64,000 nucleotides of DNA from an uncultured Candidatus Saccharibacteria bacterium (GTDB taxonomy: Bacteria; Patescibacteriota; Saccharimonadia; Saccharimonadales; Saccharimonadaceae), in assembly GCA_937898545.1 (NCBI GenBank), contig CALEJV010000005.1, positions 186,001-250,000 on the forward strand, in the 5' to 3' direction. The notes under the pieces were generated by a model. That model made no database searches. It saw only the letters and a list, made by a program, of their open reading frames with translations, and was not told where the DNA came from. Position numbers and translations under genes: made by a program. Below, piece after piece: positions 45,342 to 56,105 of this stretch; the first letter of the stretch is position 1; every line of letters begins with the position of its first letter.

Positions 45342-45567
45342 GCAATGAACAAAATATTTATTATATTCAAACTGAGTATATTATTTGTTCATACAATAAT
45401 TTTATTATTCAAAGCGTAGGCTTCTTGCTATATACGTTTGCATCTCTGAGTAATAAATGTATACAAACTATTGTTGCCTGCAGTTAATCTATAGAAATAA
45501 TAAACAGCCCATGGATATTGGGCTGCTTTGTTACTGCAAAAATAGCAAGGTCCGGTTTAGACGCCTA

Positions 45568-47118
<1,551 letters not shown>

Positions 47119-47122
47119 GCCA

Positions 47123-47671
47123 ATGCCTGACGCCCCCAGTAAAACTCGCGTGAGTAGCAAGATCGCCTATCAAAACCCCTGGATCACCATCCACGAAGAC
47201 CAAACACGCGACCACGCAGGCAACCTGGGGGTATATGGCTATATGGAGTCGCGAAACTCGTGTATGGTCGTTGCCGTCGATGAGCATGAGCGCATCTACC
47301 TGGTGCACGGCTTCCGCTACCCCTCGCAGAGCTTTGGCTGGGAATTGCCTGGTGGCGGTGGTGACGGCGAAGATCTGCTCACTGCCTCCAAGCGTGAGCT
47401 AGAAGAAGAGACTGGTATCGTTGCCCAGTCGTGGGAAAAGCTCGGTGAATCATATGTATGCAACGGCCTAATGACAGAGAAAATGGCGGTGTGCTTGGCA
47501 CGAGACCTGTCTTTTGGCGGCAACAAAGAACAATCAGATGAAGTATTTAGCGATATGCGATTCTTTACCGACGAGGAGATCGACCAGCTTATTACCCAAG
47601 GCGATATTAACGACTGCCAGACATTAGCTGGCCTCCATTATTATCATATATGGCGAAAGGAGAACGCATGA
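47123..47671 (+). CDS. NUDIX hydrolase (ADP-ribose pyrophosphatase-like)
   Basis: A 182-residue NUDIX protein. The box ELPGGGGDGEDLLTASKREL continues with EEETGI and is complete. The layout, with an N-terminal strand pair (IAYQNPWITIHEDQ) and then VVAVDEHERIYLV, fits the ADP-ribose/nucleotide-sugar pyrophosphatase group. It starts 4 nt after rfbB and its stop overlaps the rfbC start as ATGA, so it is an integral part of the rhamnose operon. A house-cleaning role on nucleotide sugars is inferred. Confidence 0.88.
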   Translation: MPDAPSKTRVSSKIAYQNPWITIHEDQTRDHAGNLGVYGYMESRNSCMVVAVDEHERIYLVHGFRYPSQSFGWELPGGGGDGEDLLTASKRELEEETGIVAQSWEKLGESYVCNGLMTEKMAVCLARDLSFGGNKEQSDEVFSDMRFFTDEEIDQLITQGDINDCQTLAGLHYYHIWRKENA

Positions 47672-48237
47672 ATTTCAACCCATCAAGCTACAACGACCTT
47701 ACCGTGACTGAATCGCCAATTCCAGGGCTATTCGTCATTAAACTGCCCGTCCATGGTGACAACCGTGGGTGGTTCAAAGAAAATTACCAGAAGGAGAAGA
47801 TGGAAGCGCTGGGACTACCTGCCTTTACCATTGTACAAAACAATATCAGCTTCAATGACAAAGCTGGTGCAACACGTGGTCTACACGCCGAGCCCTGGAA
47901 TAAGTTCATTAGTACCGCGAATGGCCGCGTGTTTGGTGCGTGGTGCGACGTGCGCCAAGGCCCAACCTTTGGCCGCACATTCTCTGTGGAGATTAATCCT
48001 GGCACAGCAGTGTTCGTACCCAAGGGCGTGGCAAATGGCTACCAGACACTGGATGATAACGTGGCATATACCTACCTGGTTGATGCCCATTGGTCGCCAG
48101 AAGCACAGTATACTTTTGTTAATCTCTTCGACCCAGCGCTGGACATTGCATGGCCACTCGGCAAAGATCAGGCGATCATCTCGCACAAAGATGCTGCACA
48201 CCCCCTCCTGCGCGACGTACAGCCAATGGAATTATAA
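47668..48237 (+). CDS. rfbC: dTDP-4-dehydrorhamnose 3,5-epimerase family
   Basis: RfbC, 189 residues, a cupin-fold epimerase for the third step of dTDP-L-rhamnose synthesis. It has HGDNRGWFKENYQ, ATRGLHAEPWNK (the family's catalytic His region), GRVFGAWCDVRQGPTFG and VPKGVANGYQTLDDNVAYTY. The GLHAEPWNK stretch differs from the usual GLHYQ, as in a divergent subfamily. GGAGAACGC precedes the ATG, which overlaps the NUDIX stop. Confidence 0.93.
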   Translation: MNFNPSSYNDLTVTESPIPGLFVIKLPVHGDNRGWFKENYQKEKMEALGLPAFTIVQNNISFNDKAGATRGLHAEPWNKFISTANGRVFGAWCDVRQGPTFGRTFSVEINPGTAVFVPKGVANGYQTLDDNVAYTYLVDAHWSPEAQYTFVNLFDPALDIAWPLGKDQAIISHKDAAHPLLRDVQPMEL

Positions 48238-48254
48238 GACGAAAGGAAGCTTGT

Positions 48255-49118
48255 ATGACAGATCACACCTCTACCCTCATCATTGGTGCCAACGGGCAAT
48301 TGGCCAAGGCAATGCAGCGGCAATACCCTAGCGCTCGAGCGGTTGGGCATAATGAGCTCGACCTCTGCAACGCAGCAGCTATTGCAACCTTCGACTGGTC
48401 TGGCATTAAGACAATCATCAACACTGCTGCTTATACCAATGTTGACGGCGCAGAAATAGCCGAAGGCCGCGCAGCAGCCTGGCGCATTAATGCCCAAGCG
48501 GTGGGACAGCTTGCTTGTATCTGCTCCGAGCGAAATATTACCTTGGTTCATGTGTCGAGCGATTATGTTTTTGATGGTGAGACAGCACCACACACCGAAG
48601 ATGAGCTATTTAGCCCCTTAAGTGTCTATGGTGCATCCAAAGCAGCAGGCGACATTGCCGCGAGCACCACGCCACGGCACTATATTATCCGCACCAGCTG
48701 GGTGATCGGCGACGGTAAAAACTTCGTGACAACGATGCTTGGCTTGGCCGCAAAAAATATCGCACCAACAGTAGTAGCAGACCAAATCGGCCGTCTGAGC
48801 TTTACGCCAGAAATTGCACGGGCGATTGACTACTTAGTAGAGAACAAGGCACCATACGGTACCTACAATGTGACAAATAGCGGCCCATTAGCAAGCTGGG
48901 CAGACATCACGCGGCAGATCTTTGCCTTGGCAGGGCGTGATGACTTACCAGTAACAGATACAACCACCGCCGAGTATTTTGCTAATAAGCCCGGCGTCGC
49001 ACCACGGCCGCTCAATAGTGACCTCAGCCTTGATAAACTCCATGCGACTGGCTTTGCCAGCCAAGACTGGCGCGAGGCACTACGCGAATATGTTACTCTA
49101 AATAACTCATTAAAGTAA
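48255..49118 (+). CDS. rfbD: dTDP-4-dehydrorhamnose reductase
   Basis: RfbD, 287 residues, the SDR-fold reductase that completes dTDP-L-rhamnose. It has LIIGANGQLAKAM, INTAAYTNVDGAE, VSSDYVFDGE, VYGASKAAGD (Tyr/Lys) and RTSWVIGDGKNF. The ATG after GAAAGGAAG is used; the longer frame overlaps rfbC. A second rfbD-like gene lies at 53474-54331 on the other strand. Confidence 0.95.
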   Translation: MTDHTSTLIIGANGQLAKAMQRQYPSARAVGHNELDLCNAAAIATFDWSGIKTIINTAAYTNVDGAEIAEGRAAAWRINAQAVGQLACICSERNITLVHVSSDYVFDGETAPHTEDELFSPLSVYGASKAAGDIAASTTPRHYIIRTSWVIGDGKNFVTTMLGLAAKNIAPTVVADQIGRLSFTPEIARAIDYLVENKAPYGTYNVTNSGPLASWADITRQIFALAGRDDLPVTDTTTAEYFANKPGVAPRPLNSDLSLDKLHATGFASQDWREALREYVTLNNSLK

Positions 49119-49264
49119 CCCTTGACTACTTGTCATAGCTTTAGGGTATCATCTCACGACGTGAATAATTTTGTTTGACTTCGTGCATTATCTAGACTGA
49201 CTCTTTCGTACACTGTTATATATTCCCATTATCTTCGGTATTATGGTACTATTACTTTATCTGG

Positions 49265-49294
49265 TATGATAAGTATATAGTTAGAACAAAGGAG
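49265..49294 (+). promoter_or_regulatory. Promoter and ribosome-binding site of rfbA
   Basis: TATGAT at 49265-49270 and AAAGGAG at 49288-49294. rfbA thus has a normal leader, unlike rfbB. Confidence 0.55.
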
Positions 49295-49302
49295 TTTTAC
49301 GT

Positions 49303-50154
49303 ATGAAAGGTATCATTTTGGCAGGTGGTTCGGGTTCGCGCCTGTGGCCGATTACTAAAGCAATTAGCAAACAGCTGATGCCTATTTATGACAAGCCAAT
49401 GATCTATTACCCTCTCACCACGCTGATGCAAGCAGGGATTCGCGACATCCTCATCATCACTACCCCAGCTGATCAAGCAGGCTTCCAGCGCTTGCTTGGT
49501 GATGGTGCGCAGTGGGGTATCAATCTGCAATATGCCATTCAGCCCAGCCCCGATGGCTTGGCACAGGCATTTATCATTGGTGAGGAATTTATTGGTAACG
49601 ACAAGGTGGCACTCGTCTTGGGTGACAACATCTTCTACGGCGCAGCGCTTGATGACTCGCTGCGCGCCTGTACCGACCCAGATGGCGGTGTGGTTTTCGC
49701 TTACAAAGTATCTGACCCAGAGCGGTATGGCGTTGTAGCCTTTGACGATAACAATCATGCGGTGTCGATCGAAGAAAAGCCCGCCCAACCTAAGTCGAAC
49801 TTCGCAGTGGTAGGGCTCTATTTCTACGACAATGATGTGGTAGAAATTGCGAAGAATGTCCAGCCAAGCGACCGTGGAGAGTTAGAAATTACCTCTGTAA
49901 ATGCTGAGTATCTGCGACGCGGCAAACTAAAAGTCCAGACACTAGACAACGGCGATGTATGGCTTGATACTGGGACGATTAGTAGCCTAACCGATGCTGA
50001 GGACTTTGTGCGCGTTGTACAGAATCGCACTGGCCAAGTCGTTGGCAGCCCCGAAAAGACTGCGCACATCAACGGTTGGATCACCGACGAGCAGCTTGCC
50101 GAACTTGCTGCACCGTTAAAAAAATCAGGCTACGGAAATTACCTCTCGGCGTAG
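49303..50154 (+). CDS. rfbA: Glucose-1-phosphate thymidylyltransferase
   Basis: RfbA, 283 residues, makes dTDP-glucose, the first step to dTDP-L-rhamnose. It has [43 protein letters not shown], and [20 protein letters not shown], followed by [11 protein letters not shown]. Full length. It is separated from rfbD by 184 bp and has its own promoter. Confidence 0.97.
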   Translation: MKGIILAGGSGSRLWPITKAISKQLMPIYDKPMIYYPLTTLMQAGIRDILIITTPADQAGFQRLLGDGAQWGINLQYAIQPSPDGLAQAFIIGEEFIGNDKVALVLGDNIFYGAALDDSLRACTDPDGGVVFAYKVSDPERYGVVAFDDNNHAVSIEEKPAQPKSNFAVVGLYFYDNDVVEIAKNVQPSDRGELEITSVNAEYLRRGKLKVQTLDNGDVWLDTGTISSLTDAEDFVRVVQNRTGQVVGSPEKTAHINGWITDEQLAELAAPLKKSGYGNYLSA

Positions 50155-50160
50155 TATAAT
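50155..50160 (+). promoter_or_regulatory. -10 box of GT2-DUF2304 operon
   Basis: TATAAT directly after the rfbA stop, with a 9-nt spacer to the ATG at 50170. Confidence 0.55.
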
Positions 50161-50169
50161 AATACCAAT

Positions 50170-50889
50170 ATGAAAACGAATACCAAGACAGTGTGTGTGA
50201 TCGTCCCAGCCTACAACGAAGCGACGGTCATCAAGGACGTGATTAAACAATCCAAGCGAGTCTTTGCCAAAGCCAAGGCAGCTGGCTATACGATCGACGT
50301 TGTGCTAGTAAATGATGGGTCGAAGGACGACACACTCACTCAAGCCAAAAAAGGCGGCGCCATCACGATCGATCATATCCTTAACTCTGGTGCGGGCGGC
50401 GCAACTTTAACTGGTCTATCGTATGCTCGGCAGCATGGATACGACATTGCTGCTACGATGGATGCCGATGGCCAGCACGCGCCAGAGGATGTGTTGGCAG
50501 GTATCGCGCAGATCGATGAGCGCCAAGCTGATTTACTTATCGGTAGTCGTCTCATTGACAGCACCGGCATGTCCAAGACAAAAGTGCTCGGCAATAAAGG
50601 CTTGAGTCTCATCACCAAACTCTTATTTGGTATTAATGTGACAGATTCACAGTCTGGCCTACGTATCTATTCGCGCCGCGCCATTGATAACCTCGACTGG
50701 AAGTCAACTGGTTACGAATTTTGCTCGGAGATGATCTGGCGTGCCAAGCAAGCGGGGATGACAATTGGTGAATATCCAATCAAGGCAATATACACCGACT
50801 ACTCCCGTGCTAAAGGTCAAAACAACTGGAATGCCATCAATATCGTCAAACGCTTACTCAAACAACGCTTAACGGAGCTCTTCGAATGA
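50170..50889 (+). CDS. GT2 glycosyltransferase (polyprenyl-phosphate sugar synthase-like)
   Basis: A 239-residue GT-A fold enzyme, family 2, of the DPM1/polyprenyl-phosphate mannose or glucose synthase type. It begins VCVIVPAYNEATVIKDVI, has VVLVNDGSKDDTL, the DADGQH metal motif, GSRLIDSTG and SQSGLRIYSR. It has no membrane helices. Its stop overlaps the start of the DUF2304 gene as ATGA; this pairing is common and suggests the small membrane protein anchors or assists it. Confidence 0.9.
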   Translation: MKTNTKTVCVIVPAYNEATVIKDVIKQSKRVFAKAKAAGYTIDVVLVNDGSKDDTLTQAKKGGAITIDHILNSGAGGATLTGLSYARQHGYDIAATMDADGQHAPEDVLAGIAQIDERQADLLIGSRLIDSTGMSKTKVLGNKGLSLITKLLFGINVTDSQSGLRIYSRRAIDNLDWKSTGYEFCSEMIWRAKQAGMTIGEYPIKAIYTDYSRAKGQNNWNAINIVKRLLKQRLTELFE

Positions 50890-51245
50890 GATACTTTGCC
50901 CTTGTCTTGCTCAATGTACCAATTATTCTCTTGGCACTCGTCAATATCATCACCCAATATAAATTACGCAAGATCACTATCACTCGTCTGCGCCACCAGG
51001 TGGTGATGTGGCTGGTGGTGATGGCAGTGCTGCTAAGCTGCTTCCCGCTGTATAATATTTCGATTGGCCACCCACCGTTTGATTCGTCGGAGTTAAGTTT
51101 GTTTGATATTGTCCAGACGACAGCGATCGTGTTACTCTTCTACATCGTCAACACGCAGCGCCAGCGGATCGATCAAAACGAACGCCGCGTGCGCGACCTC
51201 CATCAAGAATTGTCAATTAAACTCTCGGCTCATGACAAAAAATAA
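50886..51245 (+). CDS. DUF2304 membrane protein
   Basis: A 119-residue DUF2304 family protein. Three hydrophobic segments (VLLNVPIILLALVNIITQY; VVMWLVVMAVLLSCFPLY; SLFDIVQTTAIVLLFYIVNT) are followed by a short coiled coil (IDQNERRVRDLHQELSIKL). Typical length. It overlaps both neighbours by a few bases, so the three genes are tightly coupled. Confidence 0.85.
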   Translation: MRYFALVLLNVPIILLALVNIITQYKLRKITITRLRHQVVMWLVVMAVLLSCFPLYNISIGHPPFDSSELSLFDIVQTTAIVLLFYIVNTQRQRIDQNERRVRDLHQELSIKLSAHDKK

Positions 51246-52047
51246 ATCACTCGATATCGTCATCCCTTACTGGGGCGAATTCGCTCTCCTCAAAGAAGCG
51301 GTTGACTCTGTCTTGGCTCAGACGAGCGACGACTGGCACCTAACCATTCTTGATGACCACTACCCATCGACCGAAGCACGCGATTATTACACAAAACTCG
51401 CCGACCCACGCATCACCTATATCCGACACAAGAAAAACCTCGGCATTACCAATAACTTCAACTTTGCCGTCCAGCACGTAACGGCACCGCACTGTATGAT
51501 TGTGGGGTGTGATGATCGGCTCTTGCCGGAGTGCGTAGCAGTGGCACTACAGACAATTGGTGAGGCAGATTTTTATCAGCCAGGAGTGCAAGTGATTAAT
51601 GACAAGGGGCAGCCATATCTCCCACTGGTTGACCGCGTCAAGCGATTTTTGCAGCCTCGCAAATCAGGGCTTTACTCAGGCGAAAAGCTCGCAACGTCTC
51701 TGAGTCATGGTGATTGGCTCTACTTCCCATCGATCGTTTGGAAGACAGCGACGCTTAAGTGGTATTCCTTTGATGCAACATATACTATTTTAGAGGATCT
51801 TGTTTTGGTGTTTGACTTCATTCTTGATGGCGCAGTGCTTGCTTTTGATCAGACTGAGACATTCCAATACCGGCGCTTTGCCCAGTCGCTCTCAAGCAAA
51901 GAAAAGTCGAAGGATGGTGTGCGCTTTGCAGAAGAAAATGCAGTATATAATAGCTATGCTCAGCGTTTTGCATCGGTTGGCTGGCATAAAGCCGCTCGGG
52001 CAGCACGGCTCCATATTACATCGCGCATTCATCAGTTGTTGTCGTAG
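51232..52047 (+). CDS. GT2-family glycosyltransferase
   Basis: About 271 residues with a GT-A fold. It begins LDIVIPYWGEFALLKEAVDS and has LTILDDHYPS and GITNNFNFAVQHVTAPHCMIVGCDDRLLP, where the CDD takes the DxD position. The C-terminal region may bind the acceptor. The start lies inside the end of DUF2304 by 14 bp. No sugar can be named. Confidence 0.85.
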   Translation: MTKNKSLDIVIPYWGEFALLKEAVDSVLAQTSDDWHLTILDDHYPSTEARDYYTKLADPRITYIRHKKNLGITNNFNFAVQHVTAPHCMIVGCDDRLLPECVAVALQTIGEADFYQPGVQVINDKGQPYLPLVDRVKRFLQPRKSGLYSGEKLATSLSHGDWLYFPSIVWKTATLKWYSFDATYTILEDLVLVFDFILDGAVLAFDQTETFQYRRFAQSLSSKEKSKDGVRFAEENAVYNSYAQRFASVGWHKAARAARLHITSRIHQLLS

Positions 52048-52428
52048 TTAATGTAATTTGAATATCCTCTCACCTCTATAAAAATAGGTTATTTTATGGT
52101 AAATTAGTGTCTCTTTGCTCTTGCATTACTGCATAGTAAAGCTTGAGAGTGACATTCATGAGCGGCAATTCGTTTACTATTCTTTTCTGTTAGCTAATCC
52201 TAGTTTCGTCACAGACGAGATCATGGATGCAAAAATTGGTTTTTATTCTTTGTAAAACACTCTGGTTAAGTGTTGTTGCAGGACTTAAAAGAGCGTGCGT
52301 CTTGAATAAGATAAAGATGTGACAAGAGTGTGAAAAAAATGAACTCCTCTATATCAAGAAATATTGCTCCTTTGTGCTGCACGAAAAACCGGTTCAGTTT
52401 CCTTGAGCCGGGTTACTTCTTATATACT
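52048..52428. other. Intergenic stretch
   Basis: Between two convergent genes. An imperfect hairpin (AACCGGTTCA with TTGAGCCGGGTT, near 52388-52415) may end the GT8 gene. No gene is seen. Confidence 0.4.
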
Positions 52429-53457
52429 CTACCTTACGTTTGCTTCAGTCGTTTCGGTTTTCTCTTTATCGACCTCGGCAAACTTACGCTCCACCGCCAT
52501 GATGTATAGCTGCATAAAGATTGGGCGAGGTAAGACATCATACAGATACCACACCAGTGTTTTCTTGGCATGTGGAAGCTCGGTGTTTTTCCACGGAGTG
52601 AGTGCAAAATACTTTTGCCACAGCAGCCGGTTGGGGTGCTTGTTGCCAACTTCCCACGGTTTACCCTGAATGCCATAGAGCGAGTGAATAATCTTGGGGC
52701 TGTAGTAGTTGGTCATAATCTCGTCGTAACTATAGAAATATGGCTGCTTAAGGTTGTTAATGCGCAGCAAATCTTGCGGTCGATAGGCATAAAACGCACT
52801 GGAGAAATTATAGGCGATATCGAGCGTCTTGATCTGCCCGCGGAACATAACATTACAGAGGTCTTGATCGGCAATGACATAGTCGCTTTTCTTCGACAGG
52901 TGCTCAACGACTTGACTCGATACATCATCTTTGAGCCATTTTTTGTGATTGATAAGCATGATACCACAGTTGTAGTAGCCATCGGTAGGCTGGAGTCCAA
53001 TCGTTGCTTTGTGCTGATTGGTGAGGGTGTCGTAGGCCAGTGCCATGATATTTTTCTCAAAATCAAGCTCCAGCAAGCCATCAAGGGAGCTGGTAATGAT
53101 CGTGTGCGGATTAAGGTAGAGTACGCGATCGGTCTTGATATCAAGATCGGCTAGCGCCAGCATTTTAAGCCACGTCACATACACACCATGCCACGGCTTA
53201 ACGCCTAGCTTCTGCAGTTTCTTGTGGTACGCGTTAGGGTTGATTAATGTCAAATAGGCATTGGGGTATTTTTCAACCAACTTTTTGAGGCGATCTTTGC
53301 TTTGTTTACTCAGCTTATACCCACAATAAAAAATATGAATCTCGTCGAGTGTCTTATTGTTCTCGAGCAACGATGCAATCGAAATCGCACTGACAACTGC
53401 GTAGTTATCGTCACTTTGATACAAGACGTTTAAGATTTTCTTTTTGACTCTGGGCAT
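52429..53457 (-). CDS. GT8-family glycosyltransferase with altered DxD
   Basis: A 342-residue GT-A fold protein of family 8. It begins LNVLYQSDDNYAVVSAISIASL and has YNCGIMLINHKKW, DQDLCNVMF and the C-terminal HSLYGIQGKPW (family HxxGxxKPW). The metal-binding DxD after RVLYL reads NPH (residues 116-118), and the usual RL of the upstream motif is KM. A normal Mn-dependent mechanism is therefore doubtful. AAGGAGAG lies upstream. It is the second gene after the rfbD paralogue, 16 bp apart. Confidence 0.82.
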   Translation of the reverse strand: MPRVKKKILNVLYQSDDNYAVVSAISIASLLENNKTLDEIHIFYCGYKLSKQSKDRLKKLVEKYPNAYLTLINPNAYHKKLQKLGVKPWHGVYVTWLKMLALADLDIKTDRVLYLNPHTIITSSLDGLLELDFEKNIMALAYDTLTNQHKATIGLQPTDGYYNCGIMLINHKKWLKDDVSSQVVEHLSKKSDYVIADQDLCNVMFRGQIKTLDIAYNFSSAFYAYRPQDLLRINNLKQPYFYSYDEIMTNYYSPKIIHSLYGIQGKPWEVGNKHPNRLLWQKYFALTPWKNTELPHAKKTLVWYLYDVLPRPIFMQLYIMAVERKFAEVDKEKTETTEANVR

Positions 53458-53473
53458 GGCCTGCCTCTCTCCT

Positions 53474-54331
53474 TTATTCCACCGCTGCTATGTTTTTTAC
53501 GTAGTTTTCCAGTAATGGCTGGTAGCTCTCACTGATGAATCCGGTGTTGTGCAACTTCGACAAATTCATATCACTATACATTGGTCGAGGTGCAAACGGA
53601 ATCTTGTCTTTACTATACTCTTGTGTTGACACTTTTACAACCCTATCGCGATCGTGCCCTGCATATTCGAAGATATCCTCGGCAAGCTCTGCCCACGACT
53701 TGATTGGTCCGGAGTTAGAAACGTGATACAAACCATACTCAGCCTTGGTGTCTATCAAATGCTTGGTGGCACGCGCAATCTCCGATGCAAAGGTTGGCCG
53801 ACCATATTGATCATCCACAACCTTGGGATTAATGCGCATGTCAGCCAGGCGCTTCATCGTCCGTGGGAAGTTGTGCCCATCACCAATCACCCACGAAACA
53901 CGTAGCACATAATGACGTGGTGCAAGGCTAACCAGCAGATCCCCTGCTGCCTTGACGTCGCCATAGACCGACAGTGGTGAGAGCGATTCATCCTCACCAT
54001 GGTTTTTGTTCGTCCCATCAAAGACATAGTCGGATGAATAGTGAACCAATGTAATATCGTGCTCCAGCGCTACCTTGACGAGATTGCGCGGGCCAACAGC
54101 ATTGACCTGCCAGGCTTTGGTGCGGCCTTCAATCGTTTCGGATCCATCGGCATTAACGAACGCTGCCGCGTTGATAATAACATCCACACCCGACCAATCA
54201 TACCCAAGCACCTGCTCTTCATCAGCAATGTCGAGCTGCTGGTGACCCAGTGCCGTTGCCTTTGGATATATCTCCTGGAGCGCCCGCCCCACTTGGCCAT
54301 TACAACCCAATATTACAATCCCCTTGCTCAT
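53474..54331 (-). CDS. dTDP-4-dehydrorhamnose reductase paralogue (RfbD-like)
   Basis: A 285-residue SDR-fold reductase clearly related to RfbD at 48255. It has VILGCNGQVGRAL, INAAAFVNADGSE, YSSDYVFDGT, VYGDVKAAGD (Tyr/Lys) and RVSWVIGDGHNFP. It may reduce a different dTDP-4-keto sugar or be a redundant copy. GGAGGGTAT precedes the ATG and TATAAT lies at 54353-54358. It is paired with the GT8 gene. Confidence 0.88.
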   Translation of the reverse strand: MSKGIVILGCNGQVGRALQEIYPKATALGHQQLDIADEEQVLGYDWSGVDVIINAAAFVNADGSETIEGRTKAWQVNAVGPRNLVKVALEHDITLVHYSSDYVFDGTNKNHGEDESLSPLSVYGDVKAAGDLLVSLAPRHYVLRVSWVIGDGHNFPRTMKRLADMRINPKVVDDQYGRPTFASEIARATKHLIDTKAEYGLYHVSNSGPIKSWAELAEDIFEYAGHDRDRVVKVSTQEYSKDKIPFAPRPMYSDMNLSKLHNTGFISESYQPLLENYVKNIAAVE

Positions 54332-54786
54332 ATACCCTCCTTTGTTTCCGCTATTATAGCACAGTTAGCGTAAGCTTTTTGAAATATCTGAAATCGCATG
54401 GTCGATGTAGGATAAAAAACACGCTGTTGAGCCATTTTACTACTGTTAAGCGCTCATATAGTCTCGCTCAATCCCACCCCCTTGGGGTATCATTGCAATC
54501 AATTTGCTACGTAGTGAGCTAGGAGAATCTGAATCTCACAGCCTCTCTTAGTGCTGGATTTTCTCCCGCACTTCACCTTGATGAGCTGTGAAATCAATCG
54601 TTACGATCAATTGCTGGCTCTGACACAAGGGGGGCCGGTGTCTCGTAGACATCGACCCTTTAGTGATCTATCGGAGAGGGTGTAGAAAGACAGAGCGTGA
54701 AGATTTTGCAATTTAGGTAGAGATGATGCAGGCCTGATACTCTCTTGTAAAAAGCCATAAGATTTACTTTGCAGCGGCAAACAATA
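54332..54786. other. 455-bp intergenic region with possible structured RNA
   Basis: Contains the promoter of the RfbD-like gene at its left end. A strong hairpin with stem GGTGTCT/AGACATC lies around 54637-54653, flanked by AAGGG/CCCTT. A longer pairing between CCTCTC near 54542 and GAGAGG near 54673 could enclose it. No protein frame is convincing. Confidence 0.35.
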
Positions 54787-56013
54787 CTACACAGCCATAG
54801 AGCGCAGTTGCTGGTGATAGACTGCCGCAAGTAGCGCCGCTTGGATGATACCTGCCACCATAAAACACAGCACACTACCCAGCATCGCATAGTGCTGCAC
54901 CACGCCATACGACACCACTGTGAGCGCGATATTACTCAGCAAAAGTATATAAAACTGCCCCTTGAATTCGCGCAGCACAGTGAGGATATTGATATAAATC
55001 GACACCAGCGCATTAGCCACCGCTCCCACTACCATGATGAGTAGCTCGGTGTGATAATCGGTGATGCGCGCATTGAAGATGAGCGTAAGAAGCGGCGCTC
55101 CAACCAGCCACGTCGCAATCAGTGTCAGTGCACTAATCCCTAAGATGATAAGGATAATTTTGCTCACCAGCGCGTGGAATTCGAGGCGCTTCTGCCGGTG
55201 ATAGAGCTCCGACAGCTGCACAATATTGGGCTGAATAATGAAGGTAATAAACAGTGAGAGTAATGTAATGGGCATGGCCATAATACCAAAATAAGCGATC
55301 TCGTGCGTGTGGAATTTGTCAAGAAAATAGCGCGGGATATTAAGCGAAAACATCGTCAAGAATGTGGTGAGAAACACTGGTGCGCAGCGCCGCATGATCA
55401 TACCAACATGGCGTAGCTTAGGCACGAGATGATCGATATGGGGCTGGATAGATTCATACCGCTGTACCTGTTGCCAATCATACAACACAAGCATGAGAGC
55501 ATTAACCACCACAATTGCCACCACCCCCCACAGCACACTATGCACAAGCATATCGACGAGCAAAAATGCCACAAAGCCCCCTACCGCCTTAATCGTAAGC
55601 GAATAGCCAACGACGTAGAGCTTGTGGTGAATCTGCAGCACGCCATAGAGTGCGTCGGCCACTGCCTCCAGCGCCTTGAAGAGCACAAGCGCAATGATGA
55701 TACTCGACTTAACGACATCATAGTGATTTGCCGCGCAAAACAGCACCGCACCAACCATCATCACGATCGACGTCACGAGTTTGACGGCAAGGTAACTGCT
55801 ACTACTAAACTCTTTGCGCACATCCGACACCTGATAAGTACGCCCACCCCACAAACCAATCGCCCAAAACACCACCGAGAGCGACAGCGCAAAGGAAAAA
55901 ACCCCCGAGTCGGCAATGCCATTCAGCCGCGTAATAAGTAGCAGGAGCGCTGGCGAGATGGCGCTTTGCAAAAAGGAGCCGATAGAGTTCCAGATATAAT
56001 TTTTAGATTGCAT
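54787..56013 (-). CDS. Polysaccharide flippase (Wzx/MATE-like)
   Basis: A 408-residue protein with about twelve hydrophobic helices, of the oligosaccharide flippase/MOP superfamily. It starts NYIWNSIGSFLQSAISPALLLLITRLNG, the usual Wzx opening, and includes VFLTTFLTMFSLNIPRYFLD. It would flip lipid-linked glycan units across the membrane. It is divergent from the DUF2142 gene; the TATACT box is 10 nt before the ATG. Confidence 0.87.
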   Translation of the reverse strand: MQSKNYIWNSIGSFLQSAISPALLLLITRLNGIADSGVFSFALSLSVVFWAIGLWGGRTYQVSDVRKEFSSSSYLAVKLVTSIVMMVGAVLFCAANHYDVVKSSIIIALVLFKALEAVADALYGVLQIHHKLYVVGYSLTIKAVGGFVAFLLVDMLVHSVLWGVVAIVVVNALMLVLYDWQQVQRYESIQPHIDHLVPKLRHVGMIMRRCAPVFLTTFLTMFSLNIPRYFLDKFHTHEIAYFGIMAMPITLLSLFITFIIQPNIVQLSELYHRQKRLEFHALVSKIILIILGISALTLIATWLVGAPLLTLIFNARITDYHTELLIMVVGAVANALVSIYINILTVLREFKGQFYILLLSNIALTVVSYGVVQHYAMLGSVLCFMVAGIIQAALLAAVYHQQLRSMAV

Positions 56014-56023
56014 AATCTTATTT

Positions 56024-56029
56024 AGTATA
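56024..56029 (-). promoter_or_regulatory. -10 box of flippase gene
   Basis: TATACT with a 10-nt spacer to the ATG at 56013. Confidence 0.5.
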
Positions 56030-56089
56030 CCACTGGTTGATTATTTCTCGCGATTTAGACCATAATTTGCTCTGTTGTGATTTGTGCTC

Positions 56090-56095
56090 TATAAT
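56090..56095 (+). promoter_or_regulatory. -10 box of DUF2142 gene
   Basis: TATAAT with a 10-nt spacer to the ATG at 56106. Confidence 0.55.
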
Positions 56096-56105
56096 CAGGC
56101 GTGTT

